Of a DNA stretch of 12,568 nucleotides, positions 6,194-12,568 are shown piece by piece (the stretch's first letter is position 1; the number at the start of each line of letters is the position of its first letter). Under the pieces are notes generated by a model. That model was given only the letters and a program-made list of their open reading frames with translations, did no database searches and was not told the DNA's origin. The stretch lies in contig JAAXXJ010000065.1 in the NCBI GenBank assembly GCA_013334545.1, positions 1 through 12,568 on the forward strand, read 5' to 3'. Position numbers and translations under genes: made by a program. Origin of the DNA: Nitrospirota bacterium (GTDB lineage: Bacteria > Nitrospirota > UBA9217).

Positions 6194-7987
6194 ATGATCA
6201 TGAGCATCAGACGAACAATGGCAATTTCCGGATTGTACGCACTGTTCACGCTGTCTGCGTTCTGTTCGTTCAGCGCAGCTGATACAGCGCCTCCTGCGCC
6301 GGAAACCGCTCAGGATTTTGCAAAGGGGACCCAGCTTGCACCGGAGTTCGGCGAGGGGGTATCCATTGTTGCTGTTTCCGTCCGCTTGGACGGGTCGACC
6401 GGTGATCAGGCCAGGGACGATGCCCTGAAACAACAGATCACCGAAGCAGGCGGGGGCCTGCAGGGAGAGCCTTTTCAGAGGTTCATTGCCGAAGGCGTCT
6501 TAGGCAGGATCCGCAAGCTGCCCTTCGTTGCGTCGGCAACCTACGCGCTGTACGAGTCGATCCCCCGCGGGCAGGTCGTCATGGTCATTACCGCGGCGCC
6601 CGCGGCAGCGGCAGCCGAGCAGCCGCCCAAGCGCGAGGGAGTGCTGGCAACGGGAGAATCTGAAGATCTGCCGATCTTATTGAAGGACGACCGGACCCTT
6701 TTTAAGGTGATCCTGAACGGAGGTCTCGGCGCATACAGCACAAGGAACCCTTTCTTCGGCCACGCGGACCTGTTCACGACGGGCAATAAGGCCGCCCAGC
6801 ATCCCGCCGGCCCGGGAAGAACGACGTGGGCCGAGGCGTATATCGAGCCGGGACTGGGAGGCATAACGCGTCTCGGCGACACTCCCGCATACCCCTATGG
6901 GGCCGTGACCTATCTGGAGTCCGCTTCCTGGGGGCAGGACCTCTACGATTCCGGGAGCCGTTACCATGGTGATTTTGAACAGCTCTATGCCGGATTCATT
7001 TATGATCTTCCGGGCAAGAGGAATGCCCTGAATGTATCCGCGGGAAAGCAGATCTACCAGCTCCGGCAGGGGTTCCTCATTTCAAAGATCCCCGGTTCGA
7101 CGAATCTGGGACAGCTTGGCGCGCTCTGGCTGGGGCCGCGGCTTGCATTCGACGCGACGGCCGTGGCAAAGATCAAGCTCGGCATGTTCGGGATCGAGGG
7201 CATCTATCTCAAACCGACCGAATACAGCGGAATGGAAACGAACACCCGGATTTCCGGCGGAACGCTCAGCTACAAGAACGGCAAGAAGGTCGATGCAGCG
7301 TTCACCTATCTCACTGTTCCGCGTTCCGATAAGTTTTACCTCGATCCGAATGGGACCGTCCTGACGACCCGCGAGGGGCTCAGGACATTCAGCCCCAGCC
7401 TCTGGCTCTTCTCGCTCTTCGGGGTGGACGGGCTGTGGTTCAAAGGCGAGTACGCGTATCAGGACCATGAGCACATCGATATGTCCGCTTATGCCTATGC
7501 CGCATGGCTGGGATACGATGCGGCAAAGCTCCCCTGGACGCCCGGGATAAGCTACCGGTACACGTATTGGAGCGGCGACGATCCGGGGACCGGCAAGTAC
7601 GAACGATATGATCCGCTGCTCTCGGGCGGCCAGAATAACTATGTTCCCGGAATGCTCGTGAGCAGCGTTCTGCTCAATGCCAATCTGAATACCCACAAGG
7701 TAACGCTCACGGCCAAACCGTCCGATGCTGTGGGGTTGACCCTGGAGTATTCGCTGCATAGCGCCAATGAGCTCAATAACCGGGGCGCCATCGGTCCCCT
7801 GCAGGTGCTTCAGTCCAAGGAATTGGCGCAGGAGCTCGATCTCTTTTTCAATGTCTTTATCGGAAAGAACTATTACATCCAGCTTTTGCTGGCTGAAGCG
7901 GTGCCGGGCAGCGCCGTCACACAGGCTGTTGGAGGAAGTGCGGCCAACTGGTATGCAGTTCAGGCATCGCTCTATTGGTTCTTCTGA
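6194..7987 (+). CDS. Outer-membrane beta-barrel with N-terminal POTRA-like domain (alginate-export-like porin)
   Basis: The 597-residue product has a Sec signal (basic IRR, hydrophobic core, cleavage near SAA at 27-29). Residues 56-134 follow the beta-alpha-alpha-beta-beta order of a POTRA domain, including IRKLPFVASATYALYE near the end. From about 165 the sequence alternates aromatic and polar residues in long strands and ends in Y-W-F-F, the C-terminal aromatic signature of outer-membrane barrels. A segment with WSGDDPGTGKYERYDPL resembles the AlgE-like alginate-export porin family. The role is probably transport or secretion across the outer membrane; the substrate is unknown. It lies 61 bases after fdhD with no clear terminator between, so it is probably in the same transcript. 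ATG 6194 has AAAGG upstream. ATG 6176 is in frame, but its GGAGGG abuts the codon. Confidence 0.82.
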   Translation: MIMSIRRTMAISGLYALFTLSAFCSFSAADTAPPAPETAQDFAKGTQLAPEFGEGVSIVAVSVRLDGSTGDQARDDALKQQITEAGGGLQGEPFQRFIAEGVLGRIRKLPFVASATYALYESIPRGQVVMVITAAPAAAAAEQPPKREGVLATGESEDLPILLKDDRTLFKVILNGGLGAYSTRNPFFGHADLFTTGNKAAQHPAGPGRTTWAEAYIEPGLGGITRLGDTPAYPYGAVTYLESASWGQDLYDSGSRYHGDFEQLYAGFIYDLPGKRNALNVSAGKQIYQLRQGFLISKIPGSTNLGQLGALWLGPRLAFDATAVAKIKLGMFGIEGIYLKPTEYSGMETNTRISGGTLSYKNGKKVDAAFTYLTVPRSDKFYLDPNGTVLTTREGLRTFSPSLWLFSLFGVDGLWFKGEYAYQDHEHIDMSAYAYAAWLGYDAAKLPWTPGISYRYTYWSGDDPGTGKYERYDPLLSGGQNNYVPGMLVSSVLLNANLNTHKVTLTAKPSDAVGLTLEYSLHSANELNNRGAIGPLQVLQSKELAQELDLFFNVFIGKNYYIQLLLAEAVPGSAVTQAVGGSAANWYAVQASLYWFF

Positions 7988-8164
7988 TCGAAAAACACCA
8001 TGCCAATGCTTGGCTCAGCACATGGCATTCTGTCTATCGTCCAACGTACAGCGGCCGCTCACAGCAACGGCCAAGGATAGATGCTCCATAAAGTCCAAAC
8101 ACGTTCAAAGCGGTCTTACTGCATCCAGCATGGAGGGGGTAGTAATTTGGTGGGGTATATCGTA

Positions 8165-8190
8165 ATTCCACGATAAAATGATCGTGGAAT
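8165..8190. repeat. Perfect 10-bp inverted repeat
   Basis: ATTCCACGAT (8165-8174) and ATCGTGGAAT (8181-8190) are perfect reverse complements around AAAATG. There is no T-run on either side, so it is not a classic terminator. It could be an operator, an RNA stem or an element end. Confidence 0.7.
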
Positions 8191-8422
8191 ATTGAGTGGC
8201 TGGACATACTAGTAAAAGCCCGCCGCCTCAGTCGATTATTTCATCATGAGTTACCGCTTGTCGTTGATGATTACGTTGCCTGTTTGAAGTCATAGTAATG
8301 AAGGTGTAGCTGACGAATTTCGACTGGCATCTCCATTATTATTCATGAGGAACAATAATCCCGCCTGTGGGTTGCTTTTCGCGATTGGGTGCAGCAAGAA
8401 CCCCAAATTATAGGCACCATGG

Positions 8423-8520
8423 TTTTGCTGAGTGTCTCGTCTGGGGAGCCATACTTAAAAGGCCTGATTTTATTGCTCTAAAATCAGGCCTTTTCCATTC
8501 ATCTGCGACGCTCAGCAAAA
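8423..8520. repeat. Outer inverted repeat enclosing the terminator hairpin
   Basis: TTTTGCTGAGTGTC (8423-8436) and GACGCTCAGCAAAA (8507-8520) are reverse complements at 13 of 14 positions; the mismatch is a G-T wobble in RNA. They flank the perfect hairpin at 8457-8494, giving a nested cruciform of about 98 bases. No flanking direct repeat was found. A miniature transposable element or a folded RNA are both possible. Confidence 0.6.
8457..8494. terminator. Bidirectional intrinsic terminator-like hairpin
   Basis: AAAAGGCCTGATTTTA (8457-8472) and TAAAATCAGGCCTTTT (8479-8494) form a perfect 16-bp stem with a 6-base loop TTGCTC. The A-tract and T-tract at the ends make it terminator-like on both strands. 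It lies 470 bases after the nearest upstream stop and 330 before the next start, so no recognised gene clearly needs it. Confidence 0.7.
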
Positions 8521-8644
8521 CTTCATACACTTTTCAATAAGTACCGTTTCTGGAGCCTACTTTTTGAAAATGTGACTGGCGTCAATTCATCAACAATTGC
8601 ACATTACCACTAAAAGAAGAGCATCATCGAATGCTGATGGTTTT

Positions 8645-8671
8645 CGGGCGCTGGTTCAATTCCGCCGCCCG
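8645..8671 (+). other. Degenerate tRNA/tmRNA 3'-end-like fragment within a hairpin
   Basis: GCTGG-TTCAATT-CCGCC (8650-8666) has a T-loop consensus with a partly paired T-stem, and the following GCCGCC-type bases recall the 3' end of tmRNA. CGGGCG (8645-8650) and CGCCCG (8666-8671) also form a perfect 6-bp stem. No intact tRNA cloverleaf, CCA end or tmRNA tag-encoding segment is present. It may be a relic of an integration site in a tRNA-like gene, or chance. Confidence 0.25.
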
Positions 8672-8690
8672 CAGTCGCACACTGCTCTCA

Positions 8691-8706
8691 CGAGACGGCT
8701 GTCTCG
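8691..8706 (+). repeat. Short perfect hairpin upstream of the dehydrogenase promoter candidate
   Basis: CGAGAC (8691-8696) and GTCTCG (8701-8706) pair perfectly around GGCT. Its position immediately before the -35 candidate at 8709 would suit an operator, but nothing further supports this. Confidence 0.35.
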
Positions 8707-8708
8707 AG

Positions 8709-8737
8709 TGGACAAAGAGTACTTTTTCTGCTAACAA
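8709..8737 (+). promoter_or_regulatory. Promoter candidate for the amino-acid dehydrogenase gene
   Basis: TGGACA (8709-8714, 5/6 to the -35 consensus) is followed after 17 bases by TAACAA (8732-8737, 3/6), which is preceded by TGC as in an extended -10. A start near 8744 would leave a leader of about 80 bases before ATG 8825. Weak support. Confidence 0.3.
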
Positions 8738-8824
8738 TTGAATAAAGACCCCGGGAGCATACTGCGGGGTGCTGTAGTGCACGTCCACACGACAAGTGAA
8801 GCGCAGTCCGGGATGAGGAGCGTC

Positions 8825-9958
8825 ATGCAGGACGTATTCACCTATGCCGATGAGCTGGGTCCGCTAAAAGTCATCCACGTGTATGAACCGTCCGTGTCCC
8901 TCAAGGCCGTGCTCGTGGTGGATAACGTGGCCATGGGGCCGGCGATCGGGGGGCTGCGCATGGCGCCTGATGTCAGCACCGAGGAGTGCTTCCGTCTGGC
9001 TCGGGCTATGACGCTCAAGAACGCCGCAGCGGGCCTTCCGCACGGCGGTGCCAAGTCCGTACTGTACGGCGACCCCAAAATGTCCAGGCCCGACAAGGAG
9101 AAACTGATCCGGGCATTCGCGTCATCGTTGCGTTCCACGCACGAATACATCTTCGGCCCGGACATGGGAACCGACGAAGGGTGCATGGCCTGGGTGAAGG
9201 ACGAGATCGGCAGATCGGTCGGGCTTCCCCGTGAAATCGGCGGCATCCCGCTCGACGAGGTCGGGGCCACGGGATGGGGGATCAGCCACGCCGTGGATGT
9301 GGCGCTCCCGTTCTGTAATTTTCAGCTGTCCGGCGCGCGGGTCGTTGTCCAGGGCTTCGGCTCGGTCGGAAAGAACGCAGCCCGTTTTCTTGCCCGGAAA
9401 GGAGCACATTTGATCGCTGCGAACGACTCCCAGGGAACGATCCACAACCCCCAGGGACTCGACATCGAAAGGCTCATCGGGCTCAAGAATGCCGGCAAAA
9501 GCGTGATGGACTATTCGGAAGGCATGAAGCTCGCCCGCGACGCCGTGATCGACATTGAATGCGATATCTGGATCCCGGCCGCGCGGCCTGACGTTATTCA
9601 CGAGGACAATGTGCACCGCCTCAAAACAAAGCTGGTGGTGGAAGGCGCCAACATCCCGCTCACCTACAGCGCAGAGGAGTCGCTTCACAAGCGGGGCGTT
9701 CTCTGTGTCCCGGACTTCATCGCCAACGCCGGCGGCGTGATCTGCGGTGCCCTGGAGTATCAAGGTGCCTCCCAGACGGCGGCGTTCCAGATAATCGAGG
9801 AGAAGCTGCGGTACAATACCCGGCTGGTGCTGGAGGAGTCCGCGAGCAAGAAGATCCTGCCCCGGCAAGCGGCGCTCCAGCTCGCCGTGGGGCGGATCAA
9901 GAAGGCCATGAGCTACCGGCGCTGGTCGCTCTTTTCGTCAGCCCCCGGATCCATCTGA
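8825..9958 (+). CDS. Glu/Leu/Phe/Val dehydrogenase-family amino-acid dehydrogenase
   Basis: The 377-residue product shows the family catalytic set: Lys65 (MTLKNAA), Lys77 (PHGGAKS) and Asp113 (GPDMGTD), with the same 12-residue Lys-Lys spacing as leucine and glutamate dehydrogenases. The Rossmann motif is GFGSVG at 177-182, and the C-terminal segment NAGGVICGALEYQG is typical. The enzyme would oxidatively deaminate an L-amino acid to a 2-oxoacid with NAD(P)+, or run in reverse. In GPAIGGLRM the residue that is Lys in glutamate dehydrogenases (GPYKGG, binding the gamma-carboxylate) is Ile, as in leucine and phenylalanine enzymes (GPALGG), so glutamate may not be the substrate. ATG 8825 with GAGGAG (8815-8820) is preferred; the in-frame TTG 8738 would overlap the -10 candidate and add a tail that lacks family features. 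A 2-oxoacid oxidoreductase follows downstream. Confidence 0.9.
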   Translation: MQDVFTYADELGPLKVIHVYEPSVSLKAVLVVDNVAMGPAIGGLRMAPDVSTEECFRLARAMTLKNAAAGLPHGGAKSVLYGDPKMSRPDKEKLIRAFASSLRSTHEYIFGPDMGTDEGCMAWVKDEIGRSVGLPREIGGIPLDEVGATGWGISHAVDVALPFCNFQLSGARVVVQGFGSVGKNAARFLARKGAHLIAANDSQGTIHNPQGLDIERLIGLKNAGKSVMDYSEGMKLARDAVIDIECDIWIPAARPDVIHEDNVHRLKTKLVVEGANIPLTYSAEESLHKRGVLCVPDFIANAGGVICGALEYQGASQTAAFQIIEEKLRYNTRLVLEESASKKILPRQAALQLAVGRIKKAMSYRRWSLFSSAPGSI

Positions 9959-10018
9959 GGCGGATAACACGCTTGTCGCTTGCACGGGCAGAGGGCGCAA
10001 CGATTCGTTTTTTTGCAT

Positions 10019-10039
10019 GCGTCGCGCCCCTCGCGATGC
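10019..10039 (+). terminator. Hairpin after the dehydrogenase gene, possible terminator
   Basis: GCGTCGCG (10019-10026) and CGCGATGC (10032-10039) form an 8-bp stem with one G-T wobble around CCCCT. A T6 run (10053-10058) follows only after 13 bases, so termination is doubtful. A competing pairing joins GGGCGCAACG (9993-10002) to CGTCGCGCCC (10020-10029), with a T7 run in its loop. The two pairings are mutually exclusive, which would suit a switch, but no ligand or leader peptide is evident. Confidence 0.35.
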
Positions 10040-10096
10040 GGCAGTGCAGAGATTTTTTCATTCCCTCACCGCGGGGTGTAAGGGTTCGGTGACATC

Positions 10097-11035
10097 ATGT
10101 ATCACATCCGATTTCATGGGCGAGGAGGTCAGGGCATAAAATCAGCAGGCCGGATCCTCGGCACCGCCTTCTTTCACGAGGGGTTCGAGGTCCAGGACGC
10201 TCCACGCTATGGTGCCGAGCGCCGCGGCGCCCCCATCTTTGCCTATGTCCGCGCAGCCAGAAAACCGATCAATGAGCGGGGGGTCATCACCGAGCCCGAC
10301 CTCATTATCGTTGCCGATGACAGTCTCATGCCCATTCCCGCTGCCGGCGTGCTGCTCGGAGCGCACGAACAGAGCGTTCTGCTGATCAATACCACGGAAC
10401 AGGCCTCCACCTGGAAAGAACGGTTGCGCTTCCCCGGCACGGTCATTGCGCTTCCTGCCGCCGAAGAGGGGAAAGACCGCGCAGAGCTTCAGTATACCGG
10501 CGCTGTATGCACCGGTGCGGCCGCGCGGTTGGCGGGGGTCATCACCCGCTCCGCGCTCAAGCAAGCGATCCTGGACGAACTCGCTCCGCTGGGCGACCGG
10601 GTGATCGAACGAAACCTCGCCAACGCCCTTGACGCCTACGAACGCATGGCTGAACACGCGGGGTGTGTAACGGAAGGGCAAGGCGTTCCGGCAGACCCCT
10701 ACCATCCCCCCGAATGGGTGGAGGTGCCCTTTGAAGACGCCCGCGTCTCAGCTCCCGCCATCCATGCGGCGGCGACGAGCGTGGAGGTGAAGACCGGCCT
10801 CTGGCGTACGCTTCGTCCCGTCATCGACCATGGGCGATGCAAGCGCTGCTGGTGGATGTGCACCACCTTCTGTCCCGACAGCGCCATGAGCATCGATGCC
10901 GAAGGTTATCCGGAGATCGACTACGATCATTGCAAGGGATGCCTGATCTGCTCCGCGCAATGCCACAACCACGCCATCGAGGCGATCCCGGAGCATCTTG
11001 CAGGGACGGGAAAGGCGGGGGGAGGTCGACCATGA
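10097..11035 (+). CDS. 2-oxoacid:ferredoxin oxidoreductase, fused gamma-delta subunit
   Basis: The 312-residue protein joins two subunits. Residues 1-190 are the gamma domain, opening with IRFHGRGGQGIKSAG and followed by YGAERRGAP. Residues 240-300 are a delta ferredoxin domain with two [4Fe-4S] motifs, C248/251/255/259 and C279/282/285/289. The complex decarboxylates a 2-oxoacid with CoA to acyl-CoA and CO2, passing electrons to ferredoxin, and acts in the cytoplasm. The first cluster is C-x2-C-x3-C-x3-C-P, one residue longer in the middle than the usual C-x2-C-x2-C-x3-C-P. The second ends C-H rather than C-P. ATG 10097 fits the domain start although its ribosome site is weak. The stop overlaps the alpha gene by 4 bases. 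Gene order gamma-delta, alpha, beta is as in pyruvate-type enzymes. Confidence 0.92.
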   Translation: MYHIRFHGRGGQGIKSAGRILGTAFFHEGFEVQDAPRYGAERRGAPIFAYVRAARKPINERGVITEPDLIIVADDSLMPIPAAGVLLGAHEQSVLLINTTEQASTWKERLRFPGTVIALPAAEEGKDRAELQYTGAVCTGAAARLAGVITRSALKQAILDELAPLGDRVIERNLANALDAYERMAEHAGCVTEGQGVPADPYHPPEWVEVPFEDARVSAPAIHAAATSVEVKTGLWRTLRPVIDHGRCKRCWWMCTTFCPDSAMSIDAEGYPEIDYDHCKGCLICSAQCHNHAIEAIPEHLAGTGKAGGGRP

Positions 11036-12276
11036 AGCGCATGCTCTTGACCGGCAATGCTGCCGCTGCCTGGGGGGCGCGCCTGGCGAACGTGGAGTAT
11101 GTGCCCGCGTTCCCGATCACGCCCCAAACCGAGATCATCGAGACCATTGCGAACTGGATCGACACAGGCGAGCTCAGCGGCTGCAGGATGGTTACCCTGG
11201 AATCCGAGCATTCCATGATCACCGCCGCAGGCGGCGCCGCGGCAGCGGGCGTCAGGGTGTTCACCGCGACGTCCAGCCAGGGGCTGCTCTACGGCATGGA
11301 GATGATCTACACGGTCGCCGGCTGGCGGGTCCCCTTCGTGCTCGTGAACGTGTCCCGGGGACTTGCCACGCCGATCACCCTGGAGCCCGACCACAACGAT
11401 ATCCTGGCCGCGCGCGACAGCGGATTCCTCCAGATCCACTGCTCCACCTGCCAGGAGGTCCTGGACAGCACGATCATGGCCTACCGTCTCGCCGAGGACG
11501 AGCGGGTGAGGCTCCCGGTGATCGTGAACATGGATGGTTTCTATCTCTCCTTCACGCGGGAGCCGGTGGAGATCCCGGACCCCGAAAGGGTGAAACGCTT
11601 CCTCCCCCCCTTTGATCCGGAGAATATCCGCTTTCTGAGCGGCAATCCCGTCAGCGAAGCAGTCGCGGTCCTGGGAGGATCACCCTACTCCTACTTCCGG
11701 TACGAGACCCACCTGGCTGCGATGAACGCCATCCCGGTTTTCGAAGAGATCAGCAGGGACTTTGCCGATGTCTTCGGAAGGGTCTATGAACCCGTTGAAG
11801 CATACCGCACCGAAGACGCTGAGATCGTCTTCTTCATGATAGGCTCCTTCGCAACAAAGGCCCGAGAGGCGGTTGACCGGCTGCGCGACGCAGGAAAGCC
11901 CGTGGGCCTGGTGAGGCCCCGGCTGCTGCGTCCTTTTCCCGATGATGCCCTCCGCCGGATCCTTGCCGGGAAGCGGGGCGTCGTTGTCATCGATCAGAAC
12001 ATTTCTCCGGGCAAGGGCGGCGTGCTCCATGCAGAACTGGCTTCCGTTTTGTACGGCAGGGCCGGTGCGCCGCGGGTGCTGGTGAGCTTCATCGCCGGGC
12101 TGGGCGGCCGCGACATTGCTCCCGAAGAGTTCTACGAGATGGCGTCGGTGACCGGAACGGCCGCTGAGCAAGGTACGATCCCGCCACCCCGGCTGCTGTA
12201 CACGGCAACAGAACTGAGAGACGTGAGGAAGCTTCAGGCCATCGCCCATGTTGAGCGGAAAGGAAGGAGCACATGA
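11032..12276 (+). CDS. porA: 2-oxoacid:ferredoxin oxidoreductase, alpha subunit (pyruvate type)
   Basis: The 414-residue product has the alpha-subunit series FPITPQTEIIE (near residue 25), LESEHSMITAAGGAAAAG (near 62), FTATSSQGL and VNMDGFYLSFTREPVEI, in the order and with the length of PorA. This subunit carries the thiamine-pyrophosphate pyrimidine-side and substrate-binding regions and pairs with beta. The resemblance is closest to pyruvate:ferredoxin oxidoreductase, but branched-chain or other 2-oxoacid enzymes share these motifs, so the substrate is not settled. ATG 11032 overlaps the previous stop as ATGA and follows GGGGGGAGGTCG. An in-frame extension upstream to 10837 lies inside the delta ferredoxin region in another frame and is spurious. 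Its own stop overlaps the beta start at 12273. Confidence 0.93.
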   Translation: MKRMLLTGNAAAAWGARLANVEYVPAFPITPQTEIIETIANWIDTGELSGCRMVTLESEHSMITAAGGAAAAGVRVFTATSSQGLLYGMEMIYTVAGWRVPFVLVNVSRGLATPITLEPDHNDILAARDSGFLQIHCSTCQEVLDSTIMAYRLAEDERVRLPVIVNMDGFYLSFTREPVEIPDPERVKRFLPPFDPENIRFLSGNPVSEAVAVLGGSPYSYFRYETHLAAMNAIPVFEEISRDFADVFGRVYEPVEAYRTEDAEIVFFMIGSFATKAREAVDRLRDAGKPVGLVRPRLLRPFPDDALRRILAGKRGVVVIDQNISPGKGGVLHAELASVLYGRAGAPRVLVSFIAGLGGRDIAPEEFYEMASVTGTAAEQGTIPPPRLLYTATELRDVRKLQAIAHVERKGRST

Positions 12277-12568
12277 ACGATCCCGTCTTCAGGACCATGA
12301 AAGACCTCCCCTCCGTCCATCTTCTCGGAGCAGGCACGTCCATGTGCGCAGGCTGCGGGGGGCTTGAGATCCTCCACGAGATCTACGACCTCGTGGGCGA
12401 GAAGACCGTCGTGGTGAACGCCGCAGGGTGCATGACGCTGCTCGCCAACTATCCCTTCACCCCCTTCCGCGGTTCCTGGCTCTACACGTCCATGGCCTCG
12501 GCGCCTGCCGGCGCCCAGGGCGTGCGGGATGCCCTGGACATCCTGGTCGAAAAGAAGCGTATCAAGCC
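12273..12568 (+). CDS. porB: 2-oxoacid:ferredoxin oxidoreductase, beta subunit (3' partial)
   Basis: The ATG at 12273 overlaps the alpha stop as ATGA, with AAGGAAGGAG just upstream. Ninety-eight residues are visible before the window ends. They contain MCAGCGG (Cys25, Cys28) and NAAGCM (Cys53), the cysteines that start the [4Fe-4S] site of PorB, followed by YPFTPF and a Gly/Ala-rich segment typical of the family. This subunit binds thiamine pyrophosphate; the GDG metal-binding motif would lie beyond the window edge. Translational coupling of gamma-delta, alpha and beta implies balanced synthesis of one complex. Confidence 0.92.
   Translation, partial: MNDPVFRTMKDLPSVHLLGAGTSMCAGCGGLEILHEIYDLVGEKTVVVNAAGCMTLLANYPFTPFRGSWLYTSMASAPAGAQGVRDALDILVEKKRIK

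Larger units (their letters stand above)
7988..8824 (+). other. Long A/T-richer intergenic region with many inverted repeats
   Basis: No credible protein gene lies in these 837 bases, and stop codons are frequent in all frames. In order the region holds a small hairpin (GCCAA 8002-8006, TTGGC 8010-8014, no T-run) soon after the barrel gene; a perfect 10-bp inverted repeat at 8165-8190; a nested pair of inverted repeats at 8421-8522 that includes a terminator-like hairpin; a degenerate tRNA/tmRNA-3'-end-like fragment at 8645-8671; a short hairpin at 8691-8706; and a promoter candidate at 8709-8737. Composition is clearly richer in A/T than the flanking genes. The region could contain small-RNA genes or the remains of a mobile element. 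Confidence 0.6.

Noticed and set aside
7767..8165. A 132-codon + strand frame spanning the barrel gene's end and the intergenic region
   Set aside because: It begins inside the barrel gene in another frame, and the part beyond 7987 shows no family features.
8182..8295. A stop-free stretch of about 36 codons (W-rich, then RRLSRLFHH) that looked like a transposase or recombinase remnant
   Set aside because: Too short, no start codon with a ribosome site, ends in clustered stops, and I cannot match it to any family.
8281..8680. A complete tmRNA gene ending at the T-arm-like sequence
   Set aside because: No tag-reading frame or resume codon and no matching 5' acceptor end; a terminator-like hairpin interrupts the interval.
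8738..8824. TTG-initiated 29-residue N-terminal extension of the dehydrogenase
   Set aside because: It overlaps the promoter candidate and lacks family similarity; ATG 8825 with GAGGAG is the better start.
9993..10014. T7 run at 10008-10014 as an intrinsic terminator
   Set aside because: The only stem directly before it is 4 bp (AACG/CGTT), and the stronger local stems place the T-run in a loop.
10837..11031. Upstream in-frame extension of the alpha-subunit gene
   Set aside because: It lies in another frame over the delta ferredoxin cysteines, and its translation is Arg-rich and unlike any PorA; ATG 11032 has a proper site and overlap.

Overview
The window reads as part of the chromosome of an anaerobic Gram-negative bacterium. 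The evidence is two outer-membrane-type beta proteins, Sec and Tat export signals, a molybdo/tungsto-pterin aldehyde-oxidoreductase-type enzyme and a multi-subunit 2-oxoacid:ferredoxin oxidoreductase. The GC-rich coding style and gene mix suggest Desulfobacterota/Geobacter-like or Nitrospirota relatives, but no rRNA or marker gene is present, so this is only an inference. All recognised genes lie on the + strand.

Region 1 (1-1175) is the 3' part of a gene whose product combines a zinc-phospholipase C/P1-nuclease-type metal site with a beta-rich C-terminal region. A 461-base, relatively A/T-rich intergenic stretch follows. It holds a possible terminator hairpin, a weak promoter candidate and a well-formed three-way-junction RNA (1502-1571) just upstream of the next operon.

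Region 2 (1637-7987) is a tightly packed six-gene operon: a Tat-targeted four-cluster [4Fe-4S] protein, a YdhV-type aldehyde:ferredoxin-oxidoreductase family enzyme, an unrecognised 129-residue protein, a secreted protein with an EF-hand-like calcium loop, an FdhD-type sulfurtransferase and an outer-membrane barrel with an N-terminal POTRA-like domain. Together these look like an envelope-facing Mo/W redox module: catalytic subunit, electron-transfer subunit, cofactor-sulfuration factor, periplasmic protein and outer-membrane protein. Its substrate is unknown.

Region 3 (7988-8824) is a gene-poor, A/T-richer gap. It is full of inverted repeats, including a perfect 16-bp bidirectional-terminator-like hairpin nested inside a second inverted repeat, and a degenerate tRNA/tmRNA-3'-end-like fragment.

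Region 4 (8825-12568) encodes a Glu/Leu/Phe/Val dehydrogenase-family enzyme, then a 2-oxoacid:ferredoxin oxidoreductase as gamma-delta fusion, alpha, and beta (cut by the window end). The last three genes overlap by 4 bases each. The arrangement fits oxidative deamination of an amino acid to a 2-oxoacid, followed by ferredoxin-linked decarboxylation to an acyl-CoA. Nothing resembling a CRISPR array, rRNA, intact tRNA or complete insertion sequence was seen.
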